Of a stretch of DNA of 46,085 nucleotides, positions 1 to 9,465 are shown piece by piece. The stretch spans positions 1 to 46,085 of the forward strand of contig NZ_KE386588.1 in assembly GCF_000427805.1 (NCBI RefSeq), read 5' to 3'. The notes under the pieces were generated by a model. That model did not search any database. It was not told the origin of the DNA and saw only the letters and a program-made list of their open reading frames with translations. The stretch is from Budvicia aquatica DSM 5075 = ATCC 35567. GTDB lineage: Bacteria > Pseudomonadota > Gammaproteobacteria > Enterobacterales > Enterobacteriaceae. Each line of letters starts with the position of its first letter. Within the stretch, counting starts at the first letter, position 1. Position numbers and translations under genes: made by a program.

Positions 1-180
1 TACGCGGTATTAGCTACCGTTTCCAGTAGTTATCCCCCTCCATCAGGCAGATCCCCAGACATTACTCACCCGTCCGCCGCTCGCCGGCAAAGTAGCAAGC
101 TACTTTCCGCTGCCGCTCGACTTGCATGTGTTAGGCCTGCCGCCAGCGTTCAATCTGAGCCATGATCAAACTCTTCAATT
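1..180 (-). rRNA. 16S rRNA gene, 5' end (partial)
   Basis: The reverse complement begins with AATTGAAGAGTTTGATCATG and continues into the conserved 16S 5' domain (GGCGGCAGGCCTAACACATG, then GGCGGACGGGTGAGTAATG). Only about the first 180 nt are in the window, and the rest lies to the left. The mature 5' end is placed near 180 by comparison with the E. coli 16S start. Downstream of clpB this is the position of rrnG in E. coli. Confidence 0.97.
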
Positions 181-348
181 AAAAGCTTGATGCTCAAAGA
201 TTACTTTCGTAATAAAACTATTGTAATAAATTACAAATGAATTACTGCTTGGTCACTCTTTAAGACTTAGTATATTTTTTTGCCACCATTTACGTGAATA
301 AATAGCAGCTTTGATACCGTCTTGTGAGTGCCCACACAGATTGTCTGA

Positions 349-365
349 TAAATTGTTAAAGAGCG
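349..365 (-). promoter_or_regulatory. rrn boxA antitermination site
   Basis: On the minus strand the leader reads CGCTCTTTAACAATTTA, which matches the Enterobacterial rrn boxA core (GCTCTTTAACAA). It is followed by the conserved ATCAGACAATCTGTGTGGG leader sequence. It lies between promoter P2 and the 16S gene, where NusB/NusE-dependent antitermination is nucleated. Confidence 0.9.
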
Positions 366-404
366 GTGTTGTAGGGAGAAAACTTCCTGCAACACGGGCT
401 GCGA

Positions 405-432
405 ATAATACGCTAACCCGTTAGAGAGTCAA
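405..432 (-). promoter_or_regulatory. rRNA promoter P2
   Basis: Minus-strand -35 TTGACT (427-432) and -10 TATTAT (405-410) are separated by 16 bp. The hexamers and the 16-bp spacing are those of E. coli rrn P2 promoters. It lies about 100 bp downstream of P1. Confidence 0.88.
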
Positions 433-501
433 GTGTTAAATCTCAGATTTATTCACCCACATCTCGGTCTGCGCGGCTGTTTGCCGTGTCAGAGGTTGCG
501 C

Positions 502-529
502 ATTATAGGGACTCAAAATTATCTGGCAA
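502..529 (-). promoter_or_regulatory. rRNA promoter P1
   Basis: Minus-strand -35 TTGCCA (524-529), a 16-bp spacer and a perfect -10 TATAAT (502-507) are followed by a GC-rich discriminator (GCGC). These are hallmarks of a strong, ppGpp/DksA-sensitive rrn P1. The sequence upstream of the -35 (530-545) is A/T-rich like an UP element. I could not identify Fis sites with confidence. Confidence 0.88.
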
Positions 530-701
530 GTGTTAATTTTAAAAAACATGCTAAGCGCTCATTTATTCGCCACAGAGATGAGATTCGTCAAATATTTGAG
601 GTTTCACCCGGCCAAAAACACTAACTATTTGTACTTCATTTTATCTTCACACAGTGCGGATAGATTGCCGATATCATTTATTCTCCAAAAGCGGCCCTAC
701 T

Positions 702-1433
702 ATGCCCTTTACTTTTGCTCATCCGGCCGCTGTCTTACCTTTCAGTTCAGTGTTAGCCAAGAGGTATTCAATGTCAGGAATGATTGCCGGAAGCATGGCT
801 CCGGATTTTGAATACTTTTTTAGAATGGACGTTAAAAGTCTCTACAGCCACACGCTGTCAGGCATCTTTCTTTTCGATATCCCGGTAGCTTTGTTATTAA
901 CCGTGCTGTTTCACTGTTCGATAAGAAATGCGTTAATTAATAACCTGCCTAGTTTTCTATACCGCCGCTTAGCCCATCTGGCCCAGCTAGATTGGTTGGT
1001 CTATATGCAAAACCACAAAGTCGCATTAACGCTTTCTATTATGTTCGGCGTTATCTCTCACCTGCTCTGGGACAGCTTCACTCATCAGGGTGCATTTTTC
1101 GTCGAATACTTTCACTATTCTTTAGTCACCCTCGATTTATTCCACATGTCAGTCCCTTTGTATAAAGTGTTACAACATACGAGTACCATCGTCGGCGGGT
1201 TAGTCATTTGTTGTTATATATTGTTAATGCCGCAGTCTGAACCAACACAACCTGACATTTCACTGAAATACTGGCTCGTTGTTACTTATCTGTCTGTCAC
1301 AATTGTGACTACCAGAATGATTTTTATTTACCCAAGCTATTCATTGGGCATAGTCGTCGTCACTACTTTATCGGCGCTGATGATAGCGTTAGTCATTACC
1401 CCCCTCATTTTGAAGATAAGAAGCGCCTGTTAA
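702..1433 (+). CDS. DUF4184 family integral membrane protein
   Basis: A 243-residue protein opening with MPFTFAHPAAVLPF, the signature N-terminus of DUF4184 proteins. I therefore place the start at ATG 702, not at the upstream in-frame GTG 654. It contains conserved His/Asp motifs (GSMAPDFEYF near residue 30; SHLLWDSFTHQG near residue 125) and several hydrophobic segments (about 55-75, 105-125, 165-180, 195-240), so it is a multi-pass membrane protein. The motifs resemble those of membrane-bound hydrolase-like families, but the function of DUF4184 is not established. No clear Shine-Dalgarno precedes 702. It converges on the nucleotidyltransferase gene and shares its terminator. Confidence 0.8.
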   Translation: MPFTFAHPAAVLPFSSVLAKRYSMSGMIAGSMAPDFEYFFRMDVKSLYSHTLSGIFLFDIPVALLLTVLFHCSIRNALINNLPSFLYRRLAHLAQLDWLVYMQNHKVALTLSIMFGVISHLLWDSFTHQGAFFVEYFHYSLVTLDLFHMSVPLYKVLQHTSTIVGGLVICCYILLMPQSEPTQPDISLKYWLVVTYLSVTIVTTRMIFIYPSYSLGIVVVTTLSALMIALVITPLILKIRSAC

Positions 1434-1449
1434 AAATTAACAGGCGCTT
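1421..1449. terminator. Bidirectional intrinsic terminator
   Basis: A 13-bp perfect stem, AAGCGCCTGTTAA (1421-1433) and TTAACAGGCGCTT (1437-1449), closes a 3-nt loop. It overlaps the stop codon of the DUF4184 gene and lies 18 bp beyond the stop of the convergent nucleotidyltransferase gene. This limits the minus-strand sigma-54 transcript to a single gene. Confidence 0.8.
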
Positions 1450-1467
1450 TGAATGAGCATATTGAAA

Positions 1468-2304
1468 TTACAATGTAACGCAGCGTCTTAATAAATCATC
1501 GAGTTTCGATACTTCTGGCAGATGTTCATCCTTATCTATCTCGAAAGAACTTAACGCATAGCGGTCTAACTCACCCTCAATGAAATTATGTATATGCCAC
1601 AATTTATCGCCATACTGAGATTCAGTATTCGCTCGCTTAACTTTCAGCAAATAGTCAATTTCAGCTAATAGCTCCTCGTATTCTTTAGGATTAAGAATAT
1701 CCAACAATAGAGAGAATGGCATTGGTGGCACGCTGGCCCGCTCCTCAATCCATTTCACCGCCAGCAGCGGGCGTAATACATATAAGTACTTTTTTAGCCT
1801 GACGGTATCGCCTTGTAAATATCCGCGAAAGTTTTTCTTCGCCATAGATAAATAGTGGTATCTGGCGCGTATGCTTGAGAAAAATACGTTAGCTAGCGTA
1901 TGAAGCTCTGACATAAACAATTTATCTTCACGATAAATAATCGGTGAGTCTAACCACTCGAGTAGCGTTGGGTTTGCCCGCTTAAGCAGGCCTAAAGTTT
2001 TACGCAGCTCCCAACCACTGATATCCAGTTCGTCATCAAGCGGACGTTCAATAACATCCCTGCCCGGTTCAACGGTCAGATACCAGCTTGCTTTGTGAAC
2101 ATAAATAAAACGTACGTCATAATCGCTATCCGTCGAGGCAAATCCCCACCCTCGGCTCCCCGATTCGCAGGCATAAAGAACGTCTACCTCATATTTTTCT
2201 TCGATAACCTTTAGCTCATCTAATATTCGGCTGCGCATTTCATCCGAAACAGGATGATTGCTGGCAGGTAAACTCAGTCGGCCTAAGAGTAAATCCGTTT
2301 TCAT
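1468..2304 (-). CDS. RlaP-like nucleotidyltransferase (RNA-repair associated, COG3541/PF10127 type)
   Basis: A 278-residue protein of the DNA polymerase beta-type nucleotidyltransferase superfamily. Residues 49-63 show the signature GSRGWGFASTDSDYD: helical Gly-Ser, then the metal-binding aspartates D61 and D63 in an SDxD motif. The rest is a mainly helical C-terminal region. This matches the family once called YcgL and renamed RlaP because members occur beside RtcR and RNA ligases. Family members are inferred to add nucleotides to damaged RNA ends, and the exact reaction is unproven. The start at 2304 has a good ribosome site (AGAGGA). A near-consensus sigma-54 promoter lies about 60 bp upstream, and the divergent neighbour is rtcR, so RtcR very probably controls it. 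It is a one-gene transcript closed by the terminator at 1421-1449. Confidence 0.82.
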   Translation of the reverse strand: MKTDLLLGRLSLPASNHPVSDEMRSRILDELKVIEEKYEVDVLYACESGSRGWGFASTDSDYDVRFIYVHKASWYLTVEPGRDVIERPLDDELDISGWELRKTLGLLKRANPTLLEWLDSPIIYREDKLFMSELHTLANVFFSSIRARYHYLSMAKKNFRGYLQGDTVRLKKYLYVLRPLLAVKWIEERASVPPMPFSLLLDILNPKEYEELLAEIDYLLKVKRANTESQYGDKLWHIHNFIEGELDRYALSSFEIDKDEHLPEVSKLDDLLRRCVTL

Positions 2305-2362
2305 TATATTTATTCCTCTTGAATGTTTTCAGGCTTTCAATAGTGTCCTGAGTCATATTAGG

Positions 2363-2380
2363 TAGCGAATATCATGCCAA
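2363..2380 (-). promoter_or_regulatory. Sigma-54 (RpoN) promoter for the RlaP-like gene
   Basis: The minus strand reads TTGGCATGATATTCGCTA. It has GG at -24 (2377-2378) and GC at -12 (2365-2366), separated by exactly 10 nt, and fits the YTGGCACGN4TTGCW consensus with two mismatches. The expected transcript start near 2353 gives a roughly 50-nt leader. A one-mismatch IHF-like motif (2395-2407) lies on the activator side, as is usual for RpoN promoters. The orientation and the adjacent bEBP gene rtcR support it. Confidence 0.8.
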
Positions 2381-2514
2381 CAATCTGCTAATAAAATCAA
2401 TGCAATGATAAATATGACTATTTTTAATAAACAGCGATATTTCAACCTAAGCGCTCGAACTTAATTACAAAATATCTTATTCTCTGAGATAGTTTTTATA
2501 TTTAAGGATAAGTT

Positions 2515-4107
2515 ATGAAACGGGTCGTTATCGGCGTTTTAGGCACTGTGTTAGATAAGCGTGGTAAACGTGAAAACCGCTGGAATAAATGGCGCCCGAC
2601 CGTAGGCCTTTGCCAGCAGCCTGATGTTCCAATTGATCGGTTAGAGTTACTTCACCAGCCCCGAGACCGCGGAATGGCTGAACAGGTCGCTCAAGATATC
2701 ATTCAGGTTTCACCAACGACAGAGGTAAAACTTATTCCTGTCCAGTTGAAGAACCCTTGGGATATTGAAGAGGTTTATACAACATTATTAGATTTTGCTG
2801 AACACTACACTTTCGATCCCGAAAACGAAGAGTATTTAATTCACATAACTACCGGTACTCATGTTGTACAAATATGCTGGTTTCTACTTACTGAAGCCCA
2901 CTACCTGCCGGCAAAGCTGATTCAGACGATGCCGGTCAGAGAACGAAAAGAGGAAGAGCAAGTAGCCGTTCCTGCCGGAAATTATTCAATTATCGATCTT
3001 GACCTTAGCCGATACGATAAGATTTCAACCCGCTTTCGGCAGCTAAGTGAGAACTCGGTTTCTTATCTGAAAGCCGGTATTGCAACCCGTAATGCCACAT
3101 TCAACCGGTTAATTGAAGAAATTGAGCGCGTCGCCATTCGTTCAAAAGCCCCGATATTAATGATTGGCCCCACTGGAGCAGGTAAGTCATTCCTTGCCCA
3201 CAGAATCTATGAGTTAAAGTTAGACAGGCACCAAATCAGCGGTCAATTTGTTGAAGTAAACTGCGCGACCTTGCGCGGAGACAGTGCCATGTCGACGTTA
3301 TTCGGCCACGTTAAGGGGTCATTTACCGGCGCTCAAAACGATCGTTCAGGATTGCTTCGGATGGCAGATAACGGAATGCTGTTTCTGGATGAAATTGGAG
3401 AATTAGGCCTTGATGAACAGGCCATGTTACTTAAGGCTATTGAAGAAAAACGCTTTTTCCCTTTTGGTGGTGATAAAGAAGTACAAAGCCACTTCCAGTT
3501 AATCGCAGGAACTCACCGAGATCTGCGTAAACAGGTGAGCGAAGGACTATTTCGCGAAGATCTTTATGCCCGTATAAATTTATGGACCTACCATCTTCCG
3601 GGACTGGCTCAGCGCAGTGAAGACATTGAACCTAATCTTGATTATGAACTGGCGAAATTTGCCCGCGAACAAGGGGAGCAAAACCGGTTTAATGTAGAAT
3701 CCAGGCGCAAGTACCTATCATTTGCCACGTCACCGGGCGCTTTATGGTCAGGAAATTTTCGTGAGCTAGGAGCATCGGTAACCAGAATGGCTACGCTGGC
3801 TGAATCAGGGCGAATTACTGACTCGGTAGTCTGCGATGAGATAGCGCGTTTACAAAATGGCTGGGGATATGGCGCGGAAGAAGAGCCATTGCCTGAACTG
3901 GAACAACCGATTGATCTGTTTGATCGCTACCAATTGAAATCGGTTTTAGACGTTTGTCGGGCAAGTTCCAGCCTGTCAGAAGCCGGTCGTAAATTATTTG
4001 CTATCTCCCGACAGCTAAAACAGAATCCTAATGATGCCGATCGATTAAGAAAATATTTAGCCCGATTTGGCCTCAGTTGGGAAAAAATCAAAACATCATC
4101 TGAATAA
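2515..4107 (+). CDS. rtcR: Sigma-54-dependent activator of RNA repair, RtcR
   Basis: A 530-residue protein, the usual RtcR length. The N-terminal ~180 residues form the RtcR/CARF-type sensor (HITTGTHVVQICWFLL near 110), which in this family responds to RNA-end ligands. The AAA+ domain has Walker A GPTGAGKS (218-225), the sigma-54 contact loop GSFTGA (268-273, with Ser where Ala is usual) and Walker B LFLDE (289-293). The C-terminus (about 455-525) carries the DNA-binding helices. The ribosome site AAGGA precedes ATG 2515. It is divergent from the RlaP-like gene, whose sigma-54 promoter it should activate. In E. coli and Salmonella the RtcR target operon encodes the ligase RtcB and cyclase RtcA; neither is here. 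The open question is whether they lie elsewhere in the genome. Confidence 0.95.
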   Translation: MKRVVIGVLGTVLDKRGKRENRWNKWRPTVGLCQQPDVPIDRLELLHQPRDRGMAEQVAQDIIQVSPTTEVKLIPVQLKNPWDIEEVYTTLLDFAEHYTFDPENEEYLIHITTGTHVVQICWFLLTEAHYLPAKLIQTMPVRERKEEEQVAVPAGNYSIIDLDLSRYDKISTRFRQLSENSVSYLKAGIATRNATFNRLIEEIERVAIRSKAPILMIGPTGAGKSFLAHRIYELKLDRHQISGQFVEVNCATLRGDSAMSTLFGHVKGSFTGAQNDRSGLLRMADNGMLFLDEIGELGLDEQAMLLKAIEEKRFFPFGGDKEVQSHFQLIAGTHRDLRKQVSEGLFREDLYARINLWTYHLPGLAQRSEDIEPNLDYELAKFAREQGEQNRFNVESRRKYLSFATSPGALWSGNFRELGASVTRMATLAESGRITDSVVCDEIARLQNGWGYGAEEEPLPELEQPIDLFDRYQLKSVLDVCRASSSLSEAGRKLFAISRQLKQNPNDADRLRKYLARFGLSWEKIKTSSE

Positions 4108-4123
4108 TAAAATTCAGATAAAT

Positions 4124-4150
4124 AAAAGGGTGGCAATATGCCACCCTTTT
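4124..4150. terminator. Bidirectional terminator between rtcR and clpB
   Basis: A 12-bp perfect stem, AAAAGGGTGGCA (4124-4135) and TGCCACCCTTTT (4139-4150), with an ATA loop. U-tracts form on both strands. It ends rtcR and the convergent clpB. Confidence 0.88.
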
Positions 4151-4169
4151 ATACTCTTACCGCTAGCTA

Positions 4170-6743
4170 TTACTGTATAGCGACAATTTTATCACCATCA
4201 ACGTCCAGCACAACCGGAGCACCAGGCAACAATTTGCCTGACAAAATTTGTTGTGCCAGAGGGTTTTCGATCTCCTGCTGGATAGCACGTTTTAACGGAC
4301 GTGCACCATAGACCGGGTCGAAACCTTCTTTCGATAACAATGCTAACGCGTCATCAGTAATACTGACGATATAACCACGCTCTTCCAGACGCTGATACAA
4401 ACGCTCCAGTTGAATGCGGGCAATCGACATAATCTGACTTTCTGCCAACGGATGGAATACCACCGTTTCATCAATACGGTTAATAAATTCCGGGCGGAAA
4501 TGATGACTAACAACGTCCATAACTAAGTCTTTCATTTCGCTATAGCCCAACTGGCCGAAACGATCTTGAATTAAATCAGACCCTAAGTTAGAAGTCATAA
4601 TAACCACGGTATTACGGAAATCTACCGTACGGCCTTGCCCGTCAGTTAACCGGCCATCATCTAATACCTGTAATAAAATATTAAATACGTCCGGGTGAGC
4701 TTTCTCGACCTCATCCAGCAAGATGACTGAATAAGGACGACGGCGAACAGCCTCAGTTAAATAACCACCCTCTTCATAACCAACGTATCCCGGAGGTGCA
4801 CCCACTAAGCGAGAAACCGTATGTTTTTCCATAAACTCGGACATATCGATACGCACCATGGCATCGTCACTATCAAACATAAAGTTTGCCAGCGCCTTAC
4901 CTAGCTCTGTTTTACCGACACCCGTTGGGCCGAGGAACAAGAACGAACCAATTGGCCGATTCGGATCCGATAAGCCAGCCCGACTACGACGAATCGCGTT
5001 AGACACGGCCTCAACGGCTTCATTCTGGCCGATAACGCGCTGATGAAGTTCCTGTTCCATGCGTAACAATTTGTCACGTTCACCTTCCAGCATACGGTCA
5101 ACCGGAATTCCCGTTGCTTTAGCCAGAACTTCGGCGATTTCAGCATCTGTAACCCGATTTCTCAACAGCTTCATGGTCTTGCCTTCTGACTGCATGGCTA
5201 AAGCTAGCTGTTTTTCCAGTTCAGGAATTTGGCCGTATTGCAGCTCAGACATGCGGGCCAGATCGCCAATGCGACGAGCCTGCTCCAGGCTTGTTCTAGC
5301 CTGCTCTAAATCAGTTTTGATCGTCTGAGTTCCGGACAATGCTGCTTTTTCAGCTTTCCACTCTTCTTCCAGTTCAGAATATTCACGCTCTTTTTGCTCT
5401 AACTCTTCGTTAAGCATTTCAAGACGTTTCTTACTGGCATCGTCTGACTCTTTTAATAACGCCTGCTGTTCCAGTTTGAGCTGGATAATCCTGCGCTCTA
5501 AACGATCGAGCGGCTCAGGCTTAGAGTCAATTTGCATACGAATACTGGATGCAGCTTCATCAATCAGATCGATGGCTTTATCAGGTAGCTGTCGATCTGA
5601 GACATACCGATGTGACAGAGTAGCCGCAGCAACGATCGCCGGGTCTGTAATCTGCACGTGGTGATGCAACTCATAGCGCTCTTTTAACCCACGCAAAATT
5701 GCAATGGTGTCTTCAACAGTCGGCTCGGCAACATACACTTTTTGGAAACGGCGCTCCAGAGCGGCATCTTTCTCAATGTACTGACGGTATTCATCCAGCG
5801 TTGTAGCACCAACGCAGTGAAGCTCACCGCGAGCCAGAGCAGGTTTCAGCATATTACCTGCGTCCATTGCACCGTCGCCTTTACCGGCACCCACCATGGT
5901 ATGAAGTTCATCAATAAACAGAATAACGCTGCCTTCCTGTTTAGATAAATCACTCAGTACCGCTTTCAAGCGCTCTTCAAATTCACCACGGTATTTGGCA
6001 CCGGCAATCAACGCCCCCATATCTAATGAGAGTACGCGCTTATTTTTCAGGCCTTCAGGTACTTCGCCATTAATAATGCGCTGAGCTAAACCCTCAACAA
6101 TTGCCGTTTTACCTACGCCGGGTTCACCGATTAATACCGGATTGTTTTTAGTACGACGCTGTAATACCTGAATGGTACGTCGAATTTCTTCATCACGACC
6201 GATGACCGGGTCTAATTTGCCCTGCTCTGCCCGCTCGGTAAGGTCGATAGTGTATTTCTTTAAAGCCTGACGCTGATCTTCAGCATTGGCATCATTCACG
6301 TTATCACCACCTCTTAATTGATCGATAGCCTGAGTCATTTTCTCACTGGTTGCTCCGGCCTTTTTGAGTAAGTCACCCAACTGGCCTCGTTCTTCTAATG
6401 CAGCGAGTACAAATAACTCTGACGAAATAAATTTATCATTTCTTTTTTGCGCCAATTTGTCGCAAAGGTTAAGAATCCTGACCAGTTCATTCGATGGCTG
6501 TACGTCTCCGCCTGTCCCTTCAACCTGAACGGTACGGCTTAATGCATCGTCTAAATCATTATTCAGACGATTAACATTAACACCCGCAGAAGTCAGCAGC
6601 GGGCGAATGCTTCCACCTTCCTGAGACAATAAAGTGCTCATTAAGTGGATTGGCTCAATAAACTGGTTATCACGCCCGAGAGCTAATGATTGAGCATCAG
6701 CGAGGGCGAGTTGGAACTTGCTGGTAAGTCGATCCAAACGCAT
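4170..6743 (-). CDS. clpB: ATP-dependent disaggregase ClpB
   Basis: An 857-residue Hsp100 protein that extracts polypeptides from aggregates with DnaK in the cytoplasm; full family length. The N-domain spans about 1-145. NBD1 has Walker A GEPGVGKT (206-213). A coiled-coil middle domain lies at about 405-525. NBD2 has Walker A GPTGVGKT (about 605) and a conserved C-terminus. V149 is encoded by GTG (6297-6299) and preceded by an internal AAGAGGTGG sequence, so the alternative start that yields the short ClpB form in E. coli is preserved. A sigma-32 promoter lies upstream. pgeF and rluD lie upstream on the same strand, as in E. coli. Confidence 0.98.
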   Translation of the reverse strand: MRLDRLTSKFQLALADAQSLALGRDNQFIEPIHLMSTLLSQEGGSIRPLLTSAGVNVNRLNNDLDDALSRTVQVEGTGGDVQPSNELVRILNLCDKLAQKRNDKFISSELFVLAALEERGQLGDLLKKAGATSEKMTQAIDQLRGGDNVNDANAEDQRQALKKYTIDLTERAEQGKLDPVIGRDEEIRRTIQVLQRRTKNNPVLIGEPGVGKTAIVEGLAQRIINGEVPEGLKNKRVLSLDMGALIAGAKYRGEFEERLKAVLSDLSKQEGSVILFIDELHTMVGAGKGDGAMDAGNMLKPALARGELHCVGATTLDEYRQYIEKDAALERRFQKVYVAEPTVEDTIAILRGLKERYELHHHVQITDPAIVAAATLSHRYVSDRQLPDKAIDLIDEAASSIRMQIDSKPEPLDRLERRIIQLKLEQQALLKESDDASKKRLEMLNEELEQKEREYSELEEEWKAEKAALSGTQTIKTDLEQARTSLEQARRIGDLARMSELQYGQIPELEKQLALAMQSEGKTMKLLRNRVTDAEIAEVLAKATGIPVDRMLEGERDKLLRMEQELHQRVIGQNEAVEAVSNAIRRSRAGLSDPNRPIGSFLFLGPTGVGKTELGKALANFMFDSDDAMVRIDMSEFMEKHTVSRLVGAPPGYVGYEEGGYLTEAVRRRPYSVILLDEVEKAHPDVFNILLQVLDDGRLTDGQGRTVDFRNTVVIMTSNLGSDLIQDRFGQLGYSEMKDLVMDVVSHHFRPEFINRIDETVVFHPLAESQIMSIARIQLERLYQRLEERGYIVSITDDALALLSKEGFDPVYGARPLKRAIQQEIENPLAQQILSGKLLPGAPVVLDVDGDKIVAIQ

Positions 6744-6782
6744 AACACCTCCAAAATATGATTAACATGTTGCTATGTCGTA

Positions 6783-6811
6783 TATATGAGGTTGTTAATG
6801 CGTTTTTCAAG
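6783..6811 (-). promoter_or_regulatory. Sigma-32 heat-shock promoter of clpB
   Basis: On the minus strand, -35 CTTGAAA (6805-6811) and -10 CCTCATATA (6783-6791) lie 13-14 bp apart, against the consensus CTTGAAA and CCCCATnTA. It is about 40 bp upstream of the clpB start, where E. coli also has a heat-shock promoter. Confidence 0.8.
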
Positions 6812-6876
6812 ACTAAAGTCAATATATATTATTGACGTTATCAGAGGGGATAAGGAAAGAGAATATATTCAATCGG

Positions 6877-7608
6877 TTAATCAAACCAAATCATACTGGC
6901 CATTCGGCCCGTGGTCTGTTCACGCCGATAAGAGAAGAATAATTCAGGCTGGCTAACGGTACAGTAATCACCGCCATACACCTGTTTTATCCCTAAAGCA
7001 TTCAATCGTTGGCGTGCCAGCATATAAATATCAGCTAAATATTTATCACCTCTGGCAATAAATGCACGTTCAGCCTGCTGACTGACGTTTATAAAGGCCT
7101 CACGAACTTCACCGCCAACTTCAAACTGCTGTGGCCCGATAGCCGGACCAAGCCATGCGACAATATTTGCCGGTTCAGCGGCAAAATGCGCCAACGTTTG
7201 CTCCAAAATGCCCGCCTGAAGCCCACGCCACCCGGCATGCGCTGCTGCAACTTCATTCCCTTCAACAGAACAAAAAAGCACTGGCAGACAGTCCGCCGTC
7301 ATAATGGCACAGACTTGCCCCGGCGTTCGGCTATAGCTGGCATCAGCACGACATTGATTTGGCCAAGCCTTATCCAGTGTTAAAACATCGGTACCATGCA
7401 CTTGCTCAAGCCAGACAACATCATTGCCAAATCCAAGCTGGCGACTTAACCGCTGGCGATTTTGCAATACTAACCCGGCATCATCACCAACGTGATCGCC
7501 AAGATTCAGCGTATCGTAAGGCGCCTGACTAACACCGCCATTACGCGTTGTGCTACAGGCATGAACCTGCCCAGGGATTATCCAGTCTGGCTTGAGTAGC
7601 GGTATCAT
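6877..7608 (-). CDS. pgeF: Peptidoglycan editing factor PgeF (YfiH; LACC1-like)
   Basis: A 243-residue member of the YfiH/laccase-domain family. The three zinc ligands are present at family positions: H71 (EQVHGTDV), C107 (TADCLPVLF) and H124 (AAHAGWRGL). The family has purine nucleoside-processing activity in vitro, and in E. coli it prevents Ser replacing Ala in UDP-MurNAc peptide precursors. Its start codon shares one base with the rluD stop (TAATG), so the two genes are translationally coupled, as in E. coli. The clpB heat-shock promoter lies downstream in the 133-bp gap. Confidence 0.95.
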   Translation of the reverse strand: MIPLLKPDWIIPGQVHACSTTRNGGVSQAPYDTLNLGDHVGDDAGLVLQNRQRLSRQLGFGNDVVWLEQVHGTDVLTLDKAWPNQCRADASYSRTPGQVCAIMTADCLPVLFCSVEGNEVAAAHAGWRGLQAGILEQTLAHFAAEPANIVAWLGPAIGPQQFEVGGEVREAFINVSQQAERAFIARGDKYLADIYMLARQRLNALGIKQVYGGDYCTVSQPELFFSYRREQTTGRMASMIWFD

Positions 7609-8585
7609 TACCAGTTCATCTCATCTTTAAATATTTCGGTATCTGCCCGCAAAGCGGTAACTAATTGCACCATATCATCAGGCAGTGGGGCGTGCCACTC
7701 CATCAATTCGCCCGTAATCGGGTGGCTCAGGCGCAGCATGATGGCGTGCAAGGCCTGACGGTCAAAACCACGCAGTACTTGAATAAAGTCCTCTGAAGCC
7801 CCTTTCGGTAAACGAGGGCGGCCGCCATATAGAGGATCGCCAAGCAGTGGATGTGTAATATGCGCCATATGGACACGAATCTGGTGCGTTCTTCCGGTTT
7901 CTAAACGCAAGCGTAAACGCGTATGTGCACGGAAATGCTCCATGATACGGTAGTGCGTCACCGCCGGTTTGCCCATCGGGTATACAGACATATGCGTCCG
8001 CTTGGTCGGATGACGTGCAATATTGGCATCAACCGTTCCACCGGCAGTCATGGTACCCATAGCAACGGCTTCATATTCTCGGGTAATATCACGAGCCTGC
8101 AGAGCCTCAACTAACCGAGTCTGGGCAGGAACCGTTTTCGCTACCACCATTAATCCGGTAGTATCTTTATCTAGGCGATGAACAATGCCCGCTCGCGGCA
8201 CATCGACAATGGCCGGGTAATGATGTAACAACGCATTCAGCACGGTTCCATCAGGATTCCCTGCGCCGGGATGAACCACAAAATCTCTTGGTTTATTGAT
8301 AACAATAATATCGTCATCTTCATAAACAATATTTAATGGAATATCTTGGGGTAACCAACGGGCTTCTTCTTCGATCAGCGCGTTAATTGAGATACACTCT
8401 CCCCCCAACACTTTTTCTTTAGGTTTGGCTATAATTTGCCCGTTCACGGTAACACGTTCTTCTAAAATCCATTCTTTTATGCGAGAACGTGAATAATCAG
8501 GGAACAATTCGGCCAAAGCCTGATCTAATCGTTGTCCGAGTTGCGATTCGGCAACTGTTGCTTCAAGTTGTACTTGTTGTGACAT
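7608..8585 (-). CDS. rluD: 23S rRNA pseudouridine(1911/1915/1917) synthase RluD
   Basis: A 325-residue protein. An S4 RNA-binding domain (about 18-75) is followed by the RluA-type catalytic domain, with the nucleophile D139 in HRLDKDTTG. It makes the three pseudouridines in helix 69 of 23S rRNA, at the decoding-centre bridge. It is the first gene of a rluD-pgeF-(clpB) unit and is divergent from bamD across a 133-bp gap, the same arrangement as in E. coli. Confidence 0.97.
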   Translation of the reverse strand: MSQQVQLEATVAESQLGQRLDQALAELFPDYSRSRIKEWILEERVTVNGQIIAKPKEKVLGGECISINALIEEEARWLPQDIPLNIVYEDDDIIVINKPRDFVVHPGAGNPDGTVLNALLHHYPAIVDVPRAGIVHRLDKDTTGLMVVAKTVPAQTRLVEALQARDITREYEAVAMGTMTAGGTVDANIARHPTKRTHMSVYPMGKPAVTHYRIMEHFRAHTRLRLRLETGRTHQIRVHMAHITHPLLGDPLYGGRPRLPKGASEDFIQVLRGFDRQALHAIMLRLSHPITGELMEWHAPLPDDMVQLVTALRADTEIFKDEMNW

Positions 8586-8718
8586 AAATAACTTCTTAAG
8601 TTTTAAGTTGGGTTTTGACGGTAAAGCCGTTTAAAATAATATGGTATTGTACCTTGTACTTATCGGGAGCTTAATGGATAGTCTCCCCGAACAACATTCT
8701 GAGGATAAGCAAAACGTC

Positions 8719-9450
8719 ATGATGCGTATGAAATATTTAGTGGTTGCTGCCACATTGAGCCTGGCGTTGGCAGGTTGCTCGTCGGATACTATCCCTGATA
8801 ATCCACCATCAGAAATGTACGCTACCGCCCAAGAGAAATTACAAAGCGGTAATTTCAGTGCAGCCATTACCCAATTAGAAGCGCTAGATAACCGCTATCC
8901 GTTTGGCCCTTATTCACAGCAAGTCCAGCTGGATTTAATTTATGCTTACTATAAAGCAGACGATTTACCGTTAGCTCAAGCAACCATAGAACGATTCGCT
9001 CGTTTAAATCCAACTCACCCAAACATCGATTATGTACTTTACATGCGCGGCGTGACCGATATGGCGTTTGACGATAATACCTTACAAAGTTTCTTTGGTA
9101 TCGATCGTTCTGACCGCGATCCACAGCACGCACGTAACGCATTCCGTGACTTCACTCAATTAGTACAAAACTATCCACAAAGTGCTTATGCCGCTGATGC
9201 TCAAAAACGTTTAATATTCTTACATAACCGTTTAGCTGACTACGAACTCTCAGTTGCACAATATTACACTAAGCGCGGCGCTTATGTTGCAGTAGTTAAT
9301 CGCGTTGAGCAAATGCTACGTGACTTCCCTAACTCTGAAGCAACCCGTGAAGCATTACCATTAATGGAAAATGCTTATCGCCAGTTAAATTTACCTGCTC
9401 AGGCCGATAAAGTTAAACGAATTATTGAAACTAATAATATCAAAAACTAA
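8719..9450 (+). CDS. bamD: Outer membrane assembly lipoprotein BamD
   Basis: A 243-residue lipoprotein. I chose ATG 8719 (MMRMKYLVV) to match the E. coli N-terminus, behind GAGGAT at 8701; an upstream ATG at 8641 would spoil the signal peptide. The lipobox LAGC gives lipidated C20. The mature part consists of TPR repeats (YATAQEKL..., [32 protein letters not shown]). BamD is the essential lipoprotein partner of BamA in the complex that inserts beta-barrels. It lies opposite rluD, and a strong hairpin follows. Confidence 0.97.
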   Translation: MMRMKYLVVAATLSLALAGCSSDTIPDNPPSEMYATAQEKLQSGNFSAAITQLEALDNRYPFGPYSQQVQLDLIYAYYKADDLPLAQATIERFARLNPTHPNIDYVLYMRGVTDMAFDDNTLQSFFGIDRSDRDPQHARNAFRDFTQLVQNYPQSAYAADAQKRLIFLHNRLADYELSVAQYYTKRGAYVAVVNRVEQMLRDFPNSEATREALPLMENAYRQLNLPAQADKVKRIIETNNIKN

Positions 9451-9465
9451 TCGTCGGTTAATCAC

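Noticed and set aside
433-811. Short plus-strand reading frames over the rrn promoter region
   Set aside because: They overlap rRNA promoters P1/P2 and the start of the DUF4184 gene, lack ribosome sites and have no recognisable protein features.
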